Shown one piece after another: positions 32,466-42,912 of a stretch of DNA of 64,000 nt. Position 1 is the first letter of the stretch. Each line of letters opens with the position of its first letter. This stretch comes from Symbiodinium kawagutii (taxonomy: Eukaryota > Sar > Dinophyceae > Suessiales > Symbiodiniaceae): assembly GCA_009767595.1 (NCBI GenBank), contig VSDK01003620.1:62001-126000 (forward strand), read 5' to 3'. Below the pieces are notes generated by a model, which worked only from the letters and a program-made list of their open reading frames with translations, made no database searches and was not told where the DNA came from. The translations under genes and the position numbers were made by a program.

Positions 32466-32702
32466 AAAAATGGCAACATTTGGATCCAAGCTCGTCCCAT
32501 GGCATGCGATGAAGTGTGGGGGCACTTTGAATGTTGCTTCACATGTGGCTGTGGGTCAAAACCCCGTACCCCTGGTTCCCCTATCGCTAACCATTGTTTT
32601 CCCTATAGTTTGTTGGGTAAAACCTCCTATTATTGGTTGGTTCATATTGACCCAGCTCGCCATGTGAAAAAACCTGTGAAAAAAGAAGCCATGTTTTTTC
32701 AG

Positions 32703-32804
32703 AAATGTTCGACTGGGCTTGGGGCCCCAATTCCCCTTGCTGCGAAAATGCTGAAGTTGCCACAGTTGCCACCAGTCATTTGGAAGCTGGCGAAACGGCA
32801 CCAG
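32703..32804 (+). CDS. 102-bp symmetric exon, copy 1
   Basis: Acceptor ATGTTTTTTCAG, exactly 34 codons in phase 0: KCSTGLGAPIPLAAKMLKLP then QLPPVIWKLAKRHQ, and donor CACCAG/GTCGTG. Being 0/0 phase, it can be duplicated without shifting the frame. An acidic second frame (MFDWAWGPNSPCCENAEVAT) is also open. Function unknown. Confidence 0.5.
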
Positions 32805-33086
32805 GTCGTGGGTGCCTAAGCCTTACTACAAGCCGTTGGCGCTGGCCTCCGTGCACGTGCCCGCGCCCACGGACCGAGAGGATCATGAACGCCACGTGCG
32901 CAGGATGAATAGGCGCGGGGGAGATCGATGGAAAGTGGAGTGCCATGCTGGGATGGAACTCCCTGGCTGAACGAGCCGATGGCCGAAGGGAACGGTGATG
33001 AAATTTGATGAATTGGTGGGTTGGTTCATATTGACCCAGCTCGCCATGTGAAAAAACCTGTGAAAAAAGAAGCCATGTTTTTTCAG

Positions 33087-33188
33087 AAATGTTCGACTGG
33101 GCTTGGGGCCCCAATTCCCCTTGCTGCGAAAATGCTGAAGTTGCCACAGTTGCCACCAGTCATTTGGAAGCTGGCGAAACGGCACCAG
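33087..33188 (+). CDS. 102-bp symmetric exon, copy 2
   Basis: Identical to 32703-32804 within the 384-bp tandem unit. If both are spliced in, the protein gains a 34-residue in-frame repeat. Confidence 0.5.
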
Positions 33189-33815
33189 GTCGTGGGTGCC
33201 TAAGCCTTACTACAAGCCGTTGGCGCTGGCCTCCGTGCACGTGCCCGCGCCCACGGACCGAGAGGATCATGAACGCCACGTGCGCAGGATGAATAGGCGC
33301 GGGGGAGATCGATGGAAAGTGGAGTGCCATGCTGGGATGGAACTCCCTGGCTGAACGAGCCGATGGCCGAAGTGAACGGTGATGAAATTTGATGAATTGA
33401 TGGTGATAATTCTGTTGATTTTTGAAATATTTTAGTGAGTACACGCAGTTGATGATGAAGGAAGATGAACTGCCAAATCCCAACCACTGATAATTTTGAC
33501 GGAGATGCCGTCAGTCTTTTTTGAGACCCCAAGCAAGCCAAAAAACGAATCAGCAACGGGTGTTGCGAGCGCTACACCGCTACACATGCTATTTGGCATA
33601 CATTGTAGTCATGGTTGGGGTGGGCTTTTCGGTGCCCACAAGATGAGAGAGCAGGGTGACTGAGGCCCCTGTCATTAGCCAAAGTCTTTCCCCACTATGT
33701 TTGGTTAGAAAATAAGCTTCCGTGGTATCTCCAACAGCAGTGGCGATCTAGCTTAACAATTTCCTTTGTACCACAACCTCCTGGAACTTTCCGGGAACTT
33801 GCACCTCAATCACAC

Positions 33816-34035
33816 GGAACCTTCCTGAACCTGGATCTGCCAACTGCACTGGAACTTGCTGGAACCTTCCAGAACCCTGATGTTCCAACTGCACCAGAAC
33901 TTACCAGAACTTGCCGGAACCTTCCGGAACCTGGATCTGCCAACTGCACTGGAACTTGCTGGAACCTTCCAGAACCCTGATGTTCCAACTGCACCAGAAC
34001 TTACCAGAACTTGCTGGAACCTTCCGGAACCTGGG
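33816..34035 (+). repeat. 100-bp tandem repeat, 2.2 copies
   Basis: GGAACCTTCCGGAACCTGGA...CAGAACTTACCAGAACTTGC starts at 33816, 33916 and 34016 (partial). Each unit is built from GGAACCTT/CAGAACTT subrepeats. Confidence 0.95.
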
Positions 34036-34110
34036 ACCTGAGCCGGAACACACCGAAGCTGATTTGGGCTGACCCATTAGCTTACGCTGCTGGGGAAAAC
34101 AAAATCTGGC

Positions 34111-34411
34111 AGACTGGTCTGAAGATGGCTCTCATCCAAGAAGTCTCTCAGAGATTTTCGGCATGCTTCATGGAGATCGAGGCCAAATTACTCCAGATAA
34201 GCCCGCACCAAGCCGGATTACTATGTCATCGTCTCGCTTTGCTGGTGATGAATTGATTAAGATCCCAAACATTCACATTAATCCGTGATTGATTCGCTCC
34301 GTCAAACCGATTAAGATCTCCCAAAGCAGTAAAAGCAAGTGCGCAAAAAAGCAAACCCAGACCAATGTTTGGGAGACCACTTGGATCAGAGCCATCTTCA
34401 GATTGGTCTCC
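34111..34411. mobile_element. About 300-bp inverted-repeat element, non-autonomous
   Basis: The left arm (34111-34150, GACTGGTCTGAAGATGGCTC) and right arm (34372-34411) are inverted copies about 40 bp long with few mismatches. The 81-residue open frame over the left half (34011-34256) lies partly within this element and is probably not a gene. Confidence 0.7.
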
Positions 34412-34614
34412 TTTCTTCTTTAGGCGGGAGGGCGGAGTTTAAGGATTGAACCCGATGAGTCTAGACTGCCCAAACCGTAATATATCTGTTTCGTTTGTCA
34501 GAAGCTTTTCTGCAGGTTTTAATGGTCTTGTATCGCGCTGCACTTCCGGTTTTACTTTTGATTCTTCCTTGTGGTCAATGATTCCGAAAGAACCCGGTCC
34601 TCAGAATATGGTTG

Positions 34615-34714
34615 ACTGGTTGGTGGTTTCAAACATTTTTTATTTTCCCTAATAATCATTGACAAATGGCTGGTTGACTAATATTTTTCATAGTGGTTGA
34701 AACCACCAACCAGT
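34615..34714. mobile_element. Family C inverted-repeat element
   Basis: ACTGGTTGGTGGTTTCAA at 34615 and its perfect 18-bp inverted copy ending at 34714. The flanks are TG/TG. Other copies: 44917-45026, 60889-60987 and 63663-63752. Confidence 0.85.
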
Positions 34715-34715
34715 T

Positions 34716-34752
34716 GATTTTTTTTTTTTTTTTTGTGTGTGTGTGTGTGTAG
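34716..34752 (+). repeat. Poly-T and (GT)n microsatellite
   Basis: About 18 T followed by GT repeats, adjoining the family C element. Confidence 0.9.
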
Positions 34753-35072
34753 GTTGCCACTCTTGCGTGACAAAAAACCGTCACGACACAGCATCCTGCC
34801 GTACACCAGAGTAGAAACGGGGTGCAAATCAGGCAGTGCATTCAGTTGCTATGTCTTTGAGCCGAGCTGATGGTCGATGGTTCTCGCTACAACTTTCAAC
34901 GATATTTTTTCTGAGCGCAAGCTCGTGATTAACATCAGTATAAGTTGATTAATCAGCTTATACAGTGGTTGATCAAATGCTAAGGGTTGATAAGTCAAGT
35001 ACAAACAACCAGATGCGACAGCAACGTGAATGAGCTAATTATATAGTTCAATTGACACCCGTATCAGCAAAT

Positions 35073-35160
35073 GGGGGTTTCTCAAAATAGGGGGCACCCC
35101 CGGTTAAACATCCCGTTTATCAACCTTTTTCAGTAATAAACCAGCCATAAGGTTGGAGCA
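35073..35160 (+). mobile_element. Family A element, right end decayed
   Basis: GGGGGTTTCTCAAAATAGGGGGCACCCCC...AGTAATAAACCAGCCATAAGG. Confidence 0.6.
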
Positions 35161-35530
35161 ACCCTCCCTAGCCATTATTTTTGATCGTTAATGATGGTTA
35201 CCCAGCTCATTAACCGCCAGTAGCCACTGCCAACATTATCAAGTAATCATTATAAACCGTTGTTAGCCATCACCAACCATTATCAACGACTATAAATTAA
35301 CCATGGAACCATTATCAAGAAAGCCTCAGATGGAGAACCACGGCGGAAAACTGCCAATGAGCCGCTGTACAATGAGCGTCGTTGGGACCTGGCGTTGCCC
35401 CTCAATCCCAACCGACAATACCAGCTCGGCCCATGGCGAGCGAATGGTTGTTAGCTGTTTCTTATGAAAATACACAATATATGCAACATATAAGATCATA
35501 TAAGTATTATCGTTTGTTTTTATGAGAAAT

Positions 35531-35642
35531 CGTCCTGAATCTTAGTGATGATCATTGTCCTACTTATCAGCTTAACAACGATCATATAAGATCATAAAAG
35601 ATTATCGTCCTGAATCTCAGTGATGATCGTTGTTAAGCTGAT
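35531..35642. repeat. Paired direct and inverted repeats
   Basis: CGTCCTGAATCT.AGTGATGATC at 35531 and 35607 (direct) and ATCAGCTTAACAACGATCAT (35566-35585) with a perfect 20-bp inverted copy at 35623-35642: a local duplication with inversion. Confidence 0.8.
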
Positions 35643-35701
35643 GATTTGTTTGTTGCCATCGCGATCGCCAACCATTGACCAGCTCGTTGACCAGCTCTGT
35701 C

Positions 35702-35965
35702 ACCCTGGAAATGCCGGGGGCTAGGGACCGAGGGTCAAGGGTGGCCATGCCTATGCGGTGCCTGTTGTTGGGCGTTCTCTGCAGGTACTTGCTCGAGTTG
35801 CAGCGGAAACCCAGGAAGTTCAGGAACGCGGTCAGCCAGAAACGTTCGCAAGATCACTTGGACAGTGAGGACGACGACGATGAGAACCAGAAGGAGCCGG
35901 AGGATGCCGGAGGTTTCCATGGTGCCGAGTCGTTTTCCATGGTGATTTCCAGATCTTTCGCGTGA
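35702..35965 (+). CDS. Candidate exon or 3' exon, basic-then-acidic protein
   Basis: One of the clearest coding frames: RYLLELQRKPRKFRNAVSQK, RSQDHLDSEDDDDENQKEPE, DAGGFHGAESFSMVISRSFA, then TGA at 35963. Acceptor GTTCTCTGCAG at 35784 probably starts the exon; coding upstream of it is doubtful. The Asp/Glu run suggests a flexible acidic tail. A terminal exon is possible, since the stop is followed by repeat sequence. Function unknown. Confidence 0.55.
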   Translation, partial: TLEMPGARDRGSRVAMPMRCLLLGVLCRYLLELQRKPRKFRNAVSQKRSQDHLDSEDDDDENQKEPEDAGGFHGAESFSMVISRSFA

Positions 35966-36049
35966 ACCTGGATTCACGAAGGGAAAATCACCAAGGACCA
36001 CTACTCCAATCCCATGTTCCAGCGCATCGCAACGATAATCACGTATGAG

Positions 36050-36150
36050 GCTTTCTCAAAATAGGGGTACCTCCAGTTACCATCCAGTTTATCATCCTTC
36101 TATAGCAGTAAACCAGAAGCTTGGGTGTTCTCTATGGCTTGACAAACCAC
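36050..36150 (+). mobile_element. Family A element
   Basis: GGCTTTCTCAAAATAGGGGTACCTCCAG...GTAAACCAGAAG...CTTGACAAACCACCAC. Confidence 0.6.
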
Positions 36151-36159
36151 CACATATCA

Positions 36160-36990
36160 TCACCAGAAATCAGAGATGACGAACCCCCCCAAAGCGATGG
36201 AAGATCGATGGGAATCCAAGTTGAGCCTGACGGCTGACCGGAACACATGAACGTTGCAGACTTGGAAGACCAGAGTTTCGGTAGAATTTGTTGGCGATGT
36301 TTTTGTTACATGTTTGTTACCATACAAAACTTGTAACAATTATATTATATTTTTGTTCTATTACACAACTTGTGAAAGAATGTGTTTGTTGGATCTTTGT
36401 ATGATTTTTACAATGTTTTACAGTAGTTGACATCACTTTACATTGTTTCATTTCATGTTTACATTCTTTTTGCATGATTTAGCTTTATGTTTTCTCTATC
36501 CATACAACACTCTTGGGTTCTCACACCTGGCGGATTCGGACCTGAACAACCAGAGCCATGGTGGTTTCCGCATGGATTTGACAACCATGAAAAGCCCTGG
36601 CCAAAGTGCCATTTATTTCGTGTTGTTTGGGGCAGACAAAGTTTCTTGGACAGAGCCATCTTATAAATGTGTATCTAATCTCTGAGGTCTTGTTGTGAGG
36701 CATGGGACGATGCATTGTCGTACAACTGACCATCAATACATACTCATATCATGAATAAGATTTTATTGTAAAATCAGATCACCAACATTAGCACGGCACA
36801 TGTCTATGACGTGTATATATTTTGTACAACACAGAAACACATAGGCATTGTATATTATCATGACACTTAGATATGTATAAAATATGTAACATATATTGTA
36901 ATTAGATCACACGTGATATTAAAACATCTAGATAGTATAAACTATATTGTTAAGTCCATATACGCGTATCTGCTGTCAACATCAATTTCT
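36160..36990. other. Mostly AT-rich spacer, doubtful open frame
   Basis: 36520-36690 has overlapping frames (SPGQSAIYFVLFGADKVSW; EQPEPWWFPHGFDNHEKPWP) without clear splice sites. The rest is AT-rich with TTGTTAC/TTACAT words. No firm gene. Confidence 0.35.
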
Positions 36991-37016
36991 CACACAAGCC
37001 TTGGGTCTCGTGAAAG

Positions 37017-37195
37017 GAGAAGATGGAGGGCTATGCTTCGCAGAAGCAGCTGTCCGCACGCCGCACGGACACCGATGCAGCGCTTTCCATCTCCCGGCAG
37101 CAGAGCCAAGCCACAGAGAAGGGTGCCGACAAGACAGTCAAGCTGAGCCAGTCAAGCTTCATGAAGCGCTTGAGGCTTCGGATGCGCTCTGGAAA
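37017..37195 (+). CDS. Candidate exon, Ser/Thr/Lys/Arg-rich protein
   Basis: After CTCGTGAAAG: EKMEGYASQKQLSARRTDTD, AALSISRQQSQATEKGADKT, VKLSQSSFMKRLRLRMRSGK, with a consensus donor GTGAGC at 37196. The Met at 37023 could be a start codon. Longer ATG-initiated frames over the same bases in other phases are shadows. Looks like a regulatory or linker region; no domain recognised. Confidence 0.6.
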
Positions 37196-37300
37196 GTGAG
37201 CCGAAGATCGCTTCGGATCCCTATCTCAAGACAATCTTTGATGGATGAATGTGTGTTAAAATGTGAATCTTTGTTGTTTTTGGAGGATTGTCCGAGAAAA

Positions 37301-37440
37301 GTCAGCAAGGACAAAGAATTTGCCGCACGGCTGTGCCGTGGCTCTGTGGTTTTGCGATCTGCAGTTCGTTTGGTTGCTGGGGCCCGATCTGCCCCGGCGG
37401 GAGTCCCAGAGGCTGTGGCTCACAGGGATCGTTGGTTCAC
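37301..37440 (+). CDS. Possible exon, frame unresolved
   Basis: GC-rich island after AAAAGTCAG. All three frames are open (for example KEFAARLCRGSVVLRSAVRL and CDLQFVWLLGPDLPRRESQR). Confidence 0.3.
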
Positions 37441-37572
37441 CCCGTCGCTTGGCACCTGAAAAATCTGTTGGGTTTCAACATGTTCCAGCATCATTTCCAA
37501 CTTCGCCTTCATTGGACGGTGTATCAGCTAAGTGTTTGGAGGTTATCAGCAAATGAATCAATGATAACAATA

Positions 37573-37684
37573 AACAGTCCCAGTTAGCTAGTGAGGTTAG
37601 CTATATGCCATTTTGGAGGTTAGCAGTCCCAGTGAGCCTTGGTGTATCCATAACTTCTGAGGTTATCAGCTAGCTGGGACTGTT
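37573..37684. mobile_element. Inverted-repeat element J
   Basis: AACAGTCCCAGTTAGCTA at 37573 and TAGCTGGGACTGTT ending 37684 are inverted, with an internal GAGGTTAGC/GAGGTTATCAGC repeat. Confidence 0.6.
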
Positions 37685-37699
37685 CAAACCGGCCTTGGG

Positions 37700-38850
37700 A
37701 TGAGGCACTTCCCATTTTTTAGGCCATTTGCTGCGGGTGGGATGGAGGCATAGTATGGACGACCCACTAGGAATGACATGAACCCTTCCAACACTGCCCA
37801 ACAAAAAATCATATTGCAGAGTGAAGTCTTTGTATCGCAAACATATCAGATACTACACATTGCGTTCAGCTATGACATGAACAAACATCGGTTGATCAGC
37901 TGCGATGGTAAGCATCACCAATCTTCAGTGAAACTGCACAGTCGTGCGTTGTTGTCATCATAGGTTGCTGAGGCTTGATAGTCAAAGTAAAGGTTGATGA
38001 TACATGGTTGATGATGACCACTAGATTATTATAGTTGCTATTGCTATTGAAAAGGTTATTGTTACTAGTGCCATTTTAGTTATGTACTACGCTTTTTATG
38101 TTTTAGCATCTTCTCATTTTGATAATTCTTTTTGCAAGCGTTGTGCCTTGATGCTGGTGCAATTTTTTTAGTCCTCTCTCGCCATCAAATCCAGGACCGG
38201 ACTCAGTTTAGACTGTCTTCCGTTGGAAACTAAGAAAACACCACGGGGTTTTAGCCACCGTTGTAACAGAACCTGTGCCCACTGAAATTCGGCCACGCTT
38301 CTGAAGATTCCCTGGGTGTCACACTGACCCGTTGATCCGCGGTGTATCTCGTGGACGGAGGCTCAGCAGACTCCCCGTCATCCCGTTGCGAGTGAGGCGG
38401 CTACGTGTCCAGGTTTCCAGGGATCCTATGACGGAGAGACATCTGACCGAAAGCTGACCACGAGGAAATCACCACCTGAATCCATGGCATCGGTACGGCC
38501 GGTTGTGGATCTACCAGCAGTATCATTGAAAGTGGTTTGTTGATGTTGGATCGTTCTGGATGTTTTTGGCTATCAGTGAGTTGGTATCATTGAATGGTCA
38601 AAATTGCGCGCCGGTTCTGAAAACGTGGATCTCCCATTACCAACATGCGATCAGCAGGGATATAACCTTCAATGACCTGCAACTTCCTTCAGCAATTCGC
38701 ATGCAGACCTCATCAGCGTAGAAAAGTGCATTGATGGAGTCCAGGCTCTGGACATTCCCTTCGCCCATTTTCTAAGCGATTCTATGGCTGCTAGGACATG
38801 CTTGTGGGTAATAACATCCAATATCGACATGGAACCAAGAATGGGTAGTA
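37700..38850. other. Mostly spacer, weak exon-like islands
   Basis: At 38354-38391, GTGGACGGAG/GCTCAGC...TTGCGA/GTGAGG could be a short exon (LSRLPVIPLR or AQQTPRHPVA). Otherwise no coding signal recognised. Confidence 0.3.
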
Positions 38851-38858
38851 CTCCATAT

Positions 38859-38959
38859 GGGTGTTTCTCAAATTAGGGGTACCCCCAAATCATCCATTAT
38901 TGATCATTTATAGTAATCAACCAACCATCTTTGGGGGTCCCCTATTTTGAGAAACCCCC
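38859..38959 (+). mobile_element. Family A element, intact, ATAT target duplication
   Basis: GGGTGTTTCTCAAATTAGGG...CCCCCAAATCATCCATTATT...GGGGGTCCCCTATTTTGAGA AACCCCC, flanked by ATAT both sides. Confidence 0.9.
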
Positions 38960-39006
38960 ATATCCCAACTGCTCTGGTATTTTGTTCATAATTTCTGGGA
39001 TTTGAG

Positions 39007-39076
39007 CAGCTGTTTGGGCTACTTGCGGCAATGGACCCACAGAGCCAGCTCTAGACCAGTGGATGACAAGATGAAG
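39007..39076 (+). CDS. Candidate internal exon
   Basis: After GGGATTTGAG: SCLGYLRQWTHRASSRPVDD KMK, ending at GATGAAG/GTATTG. It lies 48 bp past an intact family A element. No family recognised. Confidence 0.5.
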
Positions 39077-39149
39077 GTATTGGAAACCAATCATTTTGTA
39101 TCATGTTGCATGTTCTATTTTTTTATTTTCCCACGGAAAATCCACCATT

Positions 39150-39232
39150 TACCAGTGTTTTCCCAAGGGTTTCACTACAAAACACGGTCAAAATCCATTG
39201 ACAGCTTAGTTTACCCGAGGGTATGTTCTGTT
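39150..39232 (+). mobile_element. Family B element, partial
   Basis: GTGTTTTCCCAAGGGTTTCACT...TTAGTTTACCCGAGGGTA matches the right two-thirds of 4390-4513. Confidence 0.6.
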
Positions 39233-39439
39233 TTTTTTTTAACTGGCTGGTCATCCAATGCAACGCGCCTCCCGAAGTATCGATTTCATGAACTGGGGGT
39301 ACAACCATCGAAGTATGAGTTGAACTGCCATGAATTCTCCACAATCCTAAGCCCAACACGCACGCCTCTGGAAAAACTTGAAATGAACCAATTTCATCCT
39401 AAACAAGGCTTTCTGGAGGTCTAATCTTCTGGTGAGTAG

Positions 39440-39647
39440 ATTGCAAACAAGAAAGGTTGCACAGCTCAGTTCATTGCTGCAAACCTGCATGGAGCTGCTG
39501 TTGCCAAGATGCGTCATGTTTTCTTCGGCACCGTCGAATGAACGATTTTCAAAGTGGCCCTGGGAAGTCTGTTTCGACGCGCCAGAAGAATCCATCATCA
39601 AGCATAGAAAGGATTTGAATGGCAGGGTGGCTGGGAGACCCATATGA
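39440..39647 (+). CDS. Possible exon, frame unresolved
   Basis: One frame is open to 39647 (QLSSLLQTCMELLLPRCVMF ... FDAPEESIIKHRKDLNGRVA). Another, more typical in composition, reads GCTAQFIAANLHGAAVAKMR HVFFGTVE then TGA, continuing in frame as TIFKVALGSLFRRARRI. Confidence 0.4.
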
Positions 39648-39978
39648 ATGAACTACCTATATTTGAGTGCAAAACATAAGTTAGTGATGGTGAACTTGGT
39701 GGGTTGGTTTATGAATATCGATTTTGCATTCGTGAACAAAGAGTTGGTTCTAGCGATCAACCTTTGACAATCAGCCACACGAAGTCATCATCAGCAATGA
39801 CATGCGACTGTAAAGCGTGGTTCCCCCCCCAGATTTCCCAAACTACTACAATTTCTGGTATAGGAAAGTCACTTGGTTTCTTGGACAATAGTTACTGTAG
39901 CTACAGACAAAGCCACATGCGCTCAAGCTCGACTGCATGATCTTGGCCCAAGCGAAAATAAGCGTTTTCCAGTTAGCG

Positions 39979-39983
<5 letters not shown>

Positions 39984-40017
<34 letters not shown>

Positions 40018-40028
40018 CAGTAGCAGCA
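39984..40028 (+). repeat. Microsatellite (CAG)n
   Basis: CAGCAGCAG... then CAGTAG units, about 15 triplets; reads poly-Cys on - and is not accepted as coding. Confidence 0.9.
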
Positions 40029-40224
40029 CAGTGATAGTACCACTAGCCACTCTAATAGTATAGCAAGCACAGCTCTACTGCACTGTATCATGGAAACATT
40101 TCTCGCAAGTCTTGTATATTATGTGCAAACTCTCACTTTCACCCACAAGCACATGACGGGGACTGATAGTGTATCTTGATGTATCTTGTGGAGTATCTCA
40201 TGAATATATGTCTTATGGTATCTT

Positions 40225-40521
40225 ATGATGATTGGGTATTTTATACACACATCTTTTAATGATCATGAAGAAGAACCTGTGCTCTGTGTATCTTTTCCCG
40301 CAAAACATGTTGTGTTTTGCGATGTTGCAAGACCTCAACGAGATAGACTTGGGCGAACTCAGTATATATTACTCATATTTGTAGTAGTGGTTGCTGCTGT
40401 TGTCGTTCTTCTTCTTGCAGCTGTTTATTGTCAACTCCCGATTTTGTTTTTGCCTTCATCTGTCCAGCCACCCACTGCACGCTGGCATGTCGATCAGAGA
40501 CAGATCCTGTGCTGCCTTTAG
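40225..40521 (+). other. Open frame with possible membrane segment, doubtful
   Basis: 98-residue frame with FPAKHVVFCDVARPQRDR followed by ILLIFVVVVAAVVVLLLAAV. The hydrophobic part is encoded by a GTT/CTT-rich low-complexity stretch, so the transmembrane call may be a composition artefact. Confidence 0.25.
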
Positions 40522-41141
40522 GTGAACTGTTTGCAAATCGATCTGTGATCCCAACGACTTGTGGGAACCCTATGACTACCGGCCCCTAAGTCACTACTAG
40601 CCCCAAGTTCCATATGGCGGTTGAAAAAGTTCTCCACGACTTTCCTGGTTCACAGTAGTTGAAAGTCCCTACAATGAACTTCTTTTTTCTCCGAGGGGAG
40701 GGGCTAGTAGATCGGGAGGTAGTTCGGAGTCCCAGACGCATGGAGTGCAATATGTTGGGAGCTGGCTCGCTTGCGCAGTTCAAGTACATTTTTGATGTTC
40801 CCTTTTGTCATGGCGCTTACATTCATTCCTTTCTTATGAACCTCTTCATTTTTTGATATTTTTTGCATCATTGATTGCCCCCACAGAAGCAGTTGCTTGT
40901 AGCGATGATCATGCCATTTGAGTTGCAGAAGTAGCTTGGCACTTTTGTAGTTTTCCTGTTGTCGGACCTCTTACATACGCCAAAACGAGCCGCCAGCATT
41001 TCCAACTCACAAGTTCTGGGGTTGTTGTTTGGTTAGCTCAAGGTGATCAAGGCCAGGGAATTCGTGGTTGTACTTCTCGGTGGTTCAACAGTTGTCATTT
41101 ACGGTAGATGGCTGGTAGGAGGTAGGATCAGCCATGGTTGA

Positions 41142-41290
41142 TTCCAGGGCCCCCACGTTTTCGGTCCACCGGGATTGCCATGCCCAGACCGCTGTTGGGA
41201 TGAGGCATCCATCGACTTGGGACCAGTCATGATAGCCAGTCATGGCGGTTTCTCGTTTGTTAGGACTTGGGCTACCCCCAGACTTCACCA
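41142..41290 (+). CDS. Possible exon, strand uncertain
   Basis: After GTTGATTCCAG: GPHVFGPPGLPCPDRCWDEA SIDLGPVMIASHGGFSF. The - strand is open too (WSQVDGCLIPTAVWAWQSRW). The splice context favours +. Confidence 0.35.
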
Positions 41291-41424
41291 GTTTGTGGGG
41301 CATCCGTAGGTGAATGACCAAGTTGGTTAATATGGTTGAGGCTTAATCAACAATAATGGCTGGCTAATGCTTAATAGTAGGGGATGATAACTAACCATTG
41401 TAGGCCTATCATTCAGTTGATGAA

Positions 41425-41508
41425 ATTTGTTTAAAACAGCAATAAGCCAACCAGTTTAGGGTTCCCAAATTGGCTTGAGAAACCACCCTATGGCTTGAGA
41501 AACCACCA
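41425..41508 (+). mobile_element. Family A element, right half with tandem end
   Basis: CAGCAATAAGCCAACCAGTTTAGGG...GGCTTGAGAAACCACCC TATGGCTTGAGAAACCACC: the terminal motif occurs twice. Confidence 0.5.
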
Positions 41509-41634
41509 TCCGCCCAAAGGTCGCAAAAGTTTGATTAGTATACTTCAGTGTGATTTGTCCGCCTGACATGCTGAGGCCTCATTCACCTGCGGTGATGGAT
41601 CTGATAGGGAATGATTTATGCAAAATTGCGGGAA

Positions 41635-42300
41635 AATCCACACACATATATATTTATATATATATATATTTATGTTTATATATACACATACATACACATG
41701 AAACCATGTAGATATGAATTGCACGCACAAACAACTATGTATATGTATATATATATATATATGCATATCTGGGCAAATCAATATGCATGTGTTTACTTCT
41801 ACATTGATAAATACATTTCTACACAGATCTCCATGTTGGAATGGAAAAAGCTAGCCTGCAATGGCTGATCACAGACCGTCACCATGCCCAACCTTGGTCT
41901 CCATCGAAAGGTGCTGCAACCAACGATACATGGGTTTCTATGCATCCACGTATTTACAAAAAATGTATGTATACTCGTATGTGCATGCAAATGTGTTTGT
42001 ACACGCACATTTGCAACTGCATGTAGGGATGTACTGTACGTGTATATCATGTCTATGCGAATGTTTGTGCTTTTGTATATGGACATGTAAATGTATGTGT
42101 ATGTGTATGCGTATTTTCAAAGGGAATGTAAAGGTAAATATACACGTTTGCACATGTATCTGTATTTGTAAATGTAGAGGTATGCTCATATGATAATACA
42201 CATGAATATTTATCTATTATGCATAAATGTAAATGTATATGTACATGTAAAAGTAACTGTATGCATTCATGCAAGCGCAAAAAGCAAGCACACACATTGA
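41635..42300. repeat. AT and ATAC/ATGT microsatellite region
   Basis: (AT)n runs at 41645-41690 and 41740-41770, then ACATGTAAATGTATATG-type sequence to 42290. The Tyr/Ile- or His/Cys-rich open frames here are low-complexity artefacts. Confidence 0.75.
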
Positions 42301-42608
42301 GAATATACTTGGGCTATCATGGCTTATTTCAATCCATTATAGGAAGCCCTGGAAAAGCAACAGTTCTGTGGTCATAAGTGATCACTCTGCAACCCTTTAG
42401 TGTTTGTTGCATGTTCTTCTACCAGCTCCCGATGGGATTCATGACTTAGCGGACGGTCACGAGACAGGATGGTTCACCACATGTCCCCACAACCTGAACA
42501 TCCTGACGAGCTAGTCACCATGAGATGATAATGGGAACAAAAACTTGCGGACAGGCTGGCGCTCGAATTGGGAGACCACCTCCGTCTCCCAGTTTTTTTC
42601 CCCGCCAG

Positions 42609-42670
42609 CGATGGTGAACATTGATGGGAACGGTGCAGCCATCGTAACACGCAGGATCATCCTGGACTTT
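42609..42670 (+). CDS. Candidate internal exon
   Basis: Very strong acceptor: CCAGTTTTTTTCCCCGCCAG, then two bases and MVNIDGNGAAIVTRRIILDF, donor GTTCAT. The frame stays open further. NIDGNG recalls an EF-hand core but the rest does not fit. Confidence 0.4.
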
Positions 42671-42912
42671 GTTCATCTGGATTTTATGACTCAGGATTTA
42701 TGTAGGACATTGTAGCACAATATAAATATACTTTTTCTGGGCCTCACGAATGAGATTGATACCTTGATAGCCATTGACGGATTTGATCATCACCATCAAT
42801 GAGGACTCAACAACCATTGTTTGGGTTGATTCACTGAGGTTGATGATCATCTTGGACTTCAGGTAGTCACCAAAAGCTTATCACATGTGCTTGCTGTGTC
42901 TTTGCCCAACAG

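Larger units (their letters stand above)
32637..33399 (+). repeat. 384-bp tandem duplication, nearly identical copies
   Basis: 32637-33020 and 33021-33399 match base for base as far as I read, except G/T at 32989/33373. The unit contains a complete 102-bp exon with its splice sites, so the duplication is very recent (or an assembly error). Confidence 0.95.

Noticed and set aside
39846-40091. Poly-Cys antisense frame
   Set aside because: Translation of the CAG microsatellite.
41545-42295. Several Tyr/Ile/His/Cys-rich frames on both strands
   Set aside because: Low-complexity ATAC/ATGT sequence; no splice signals and no domain features.
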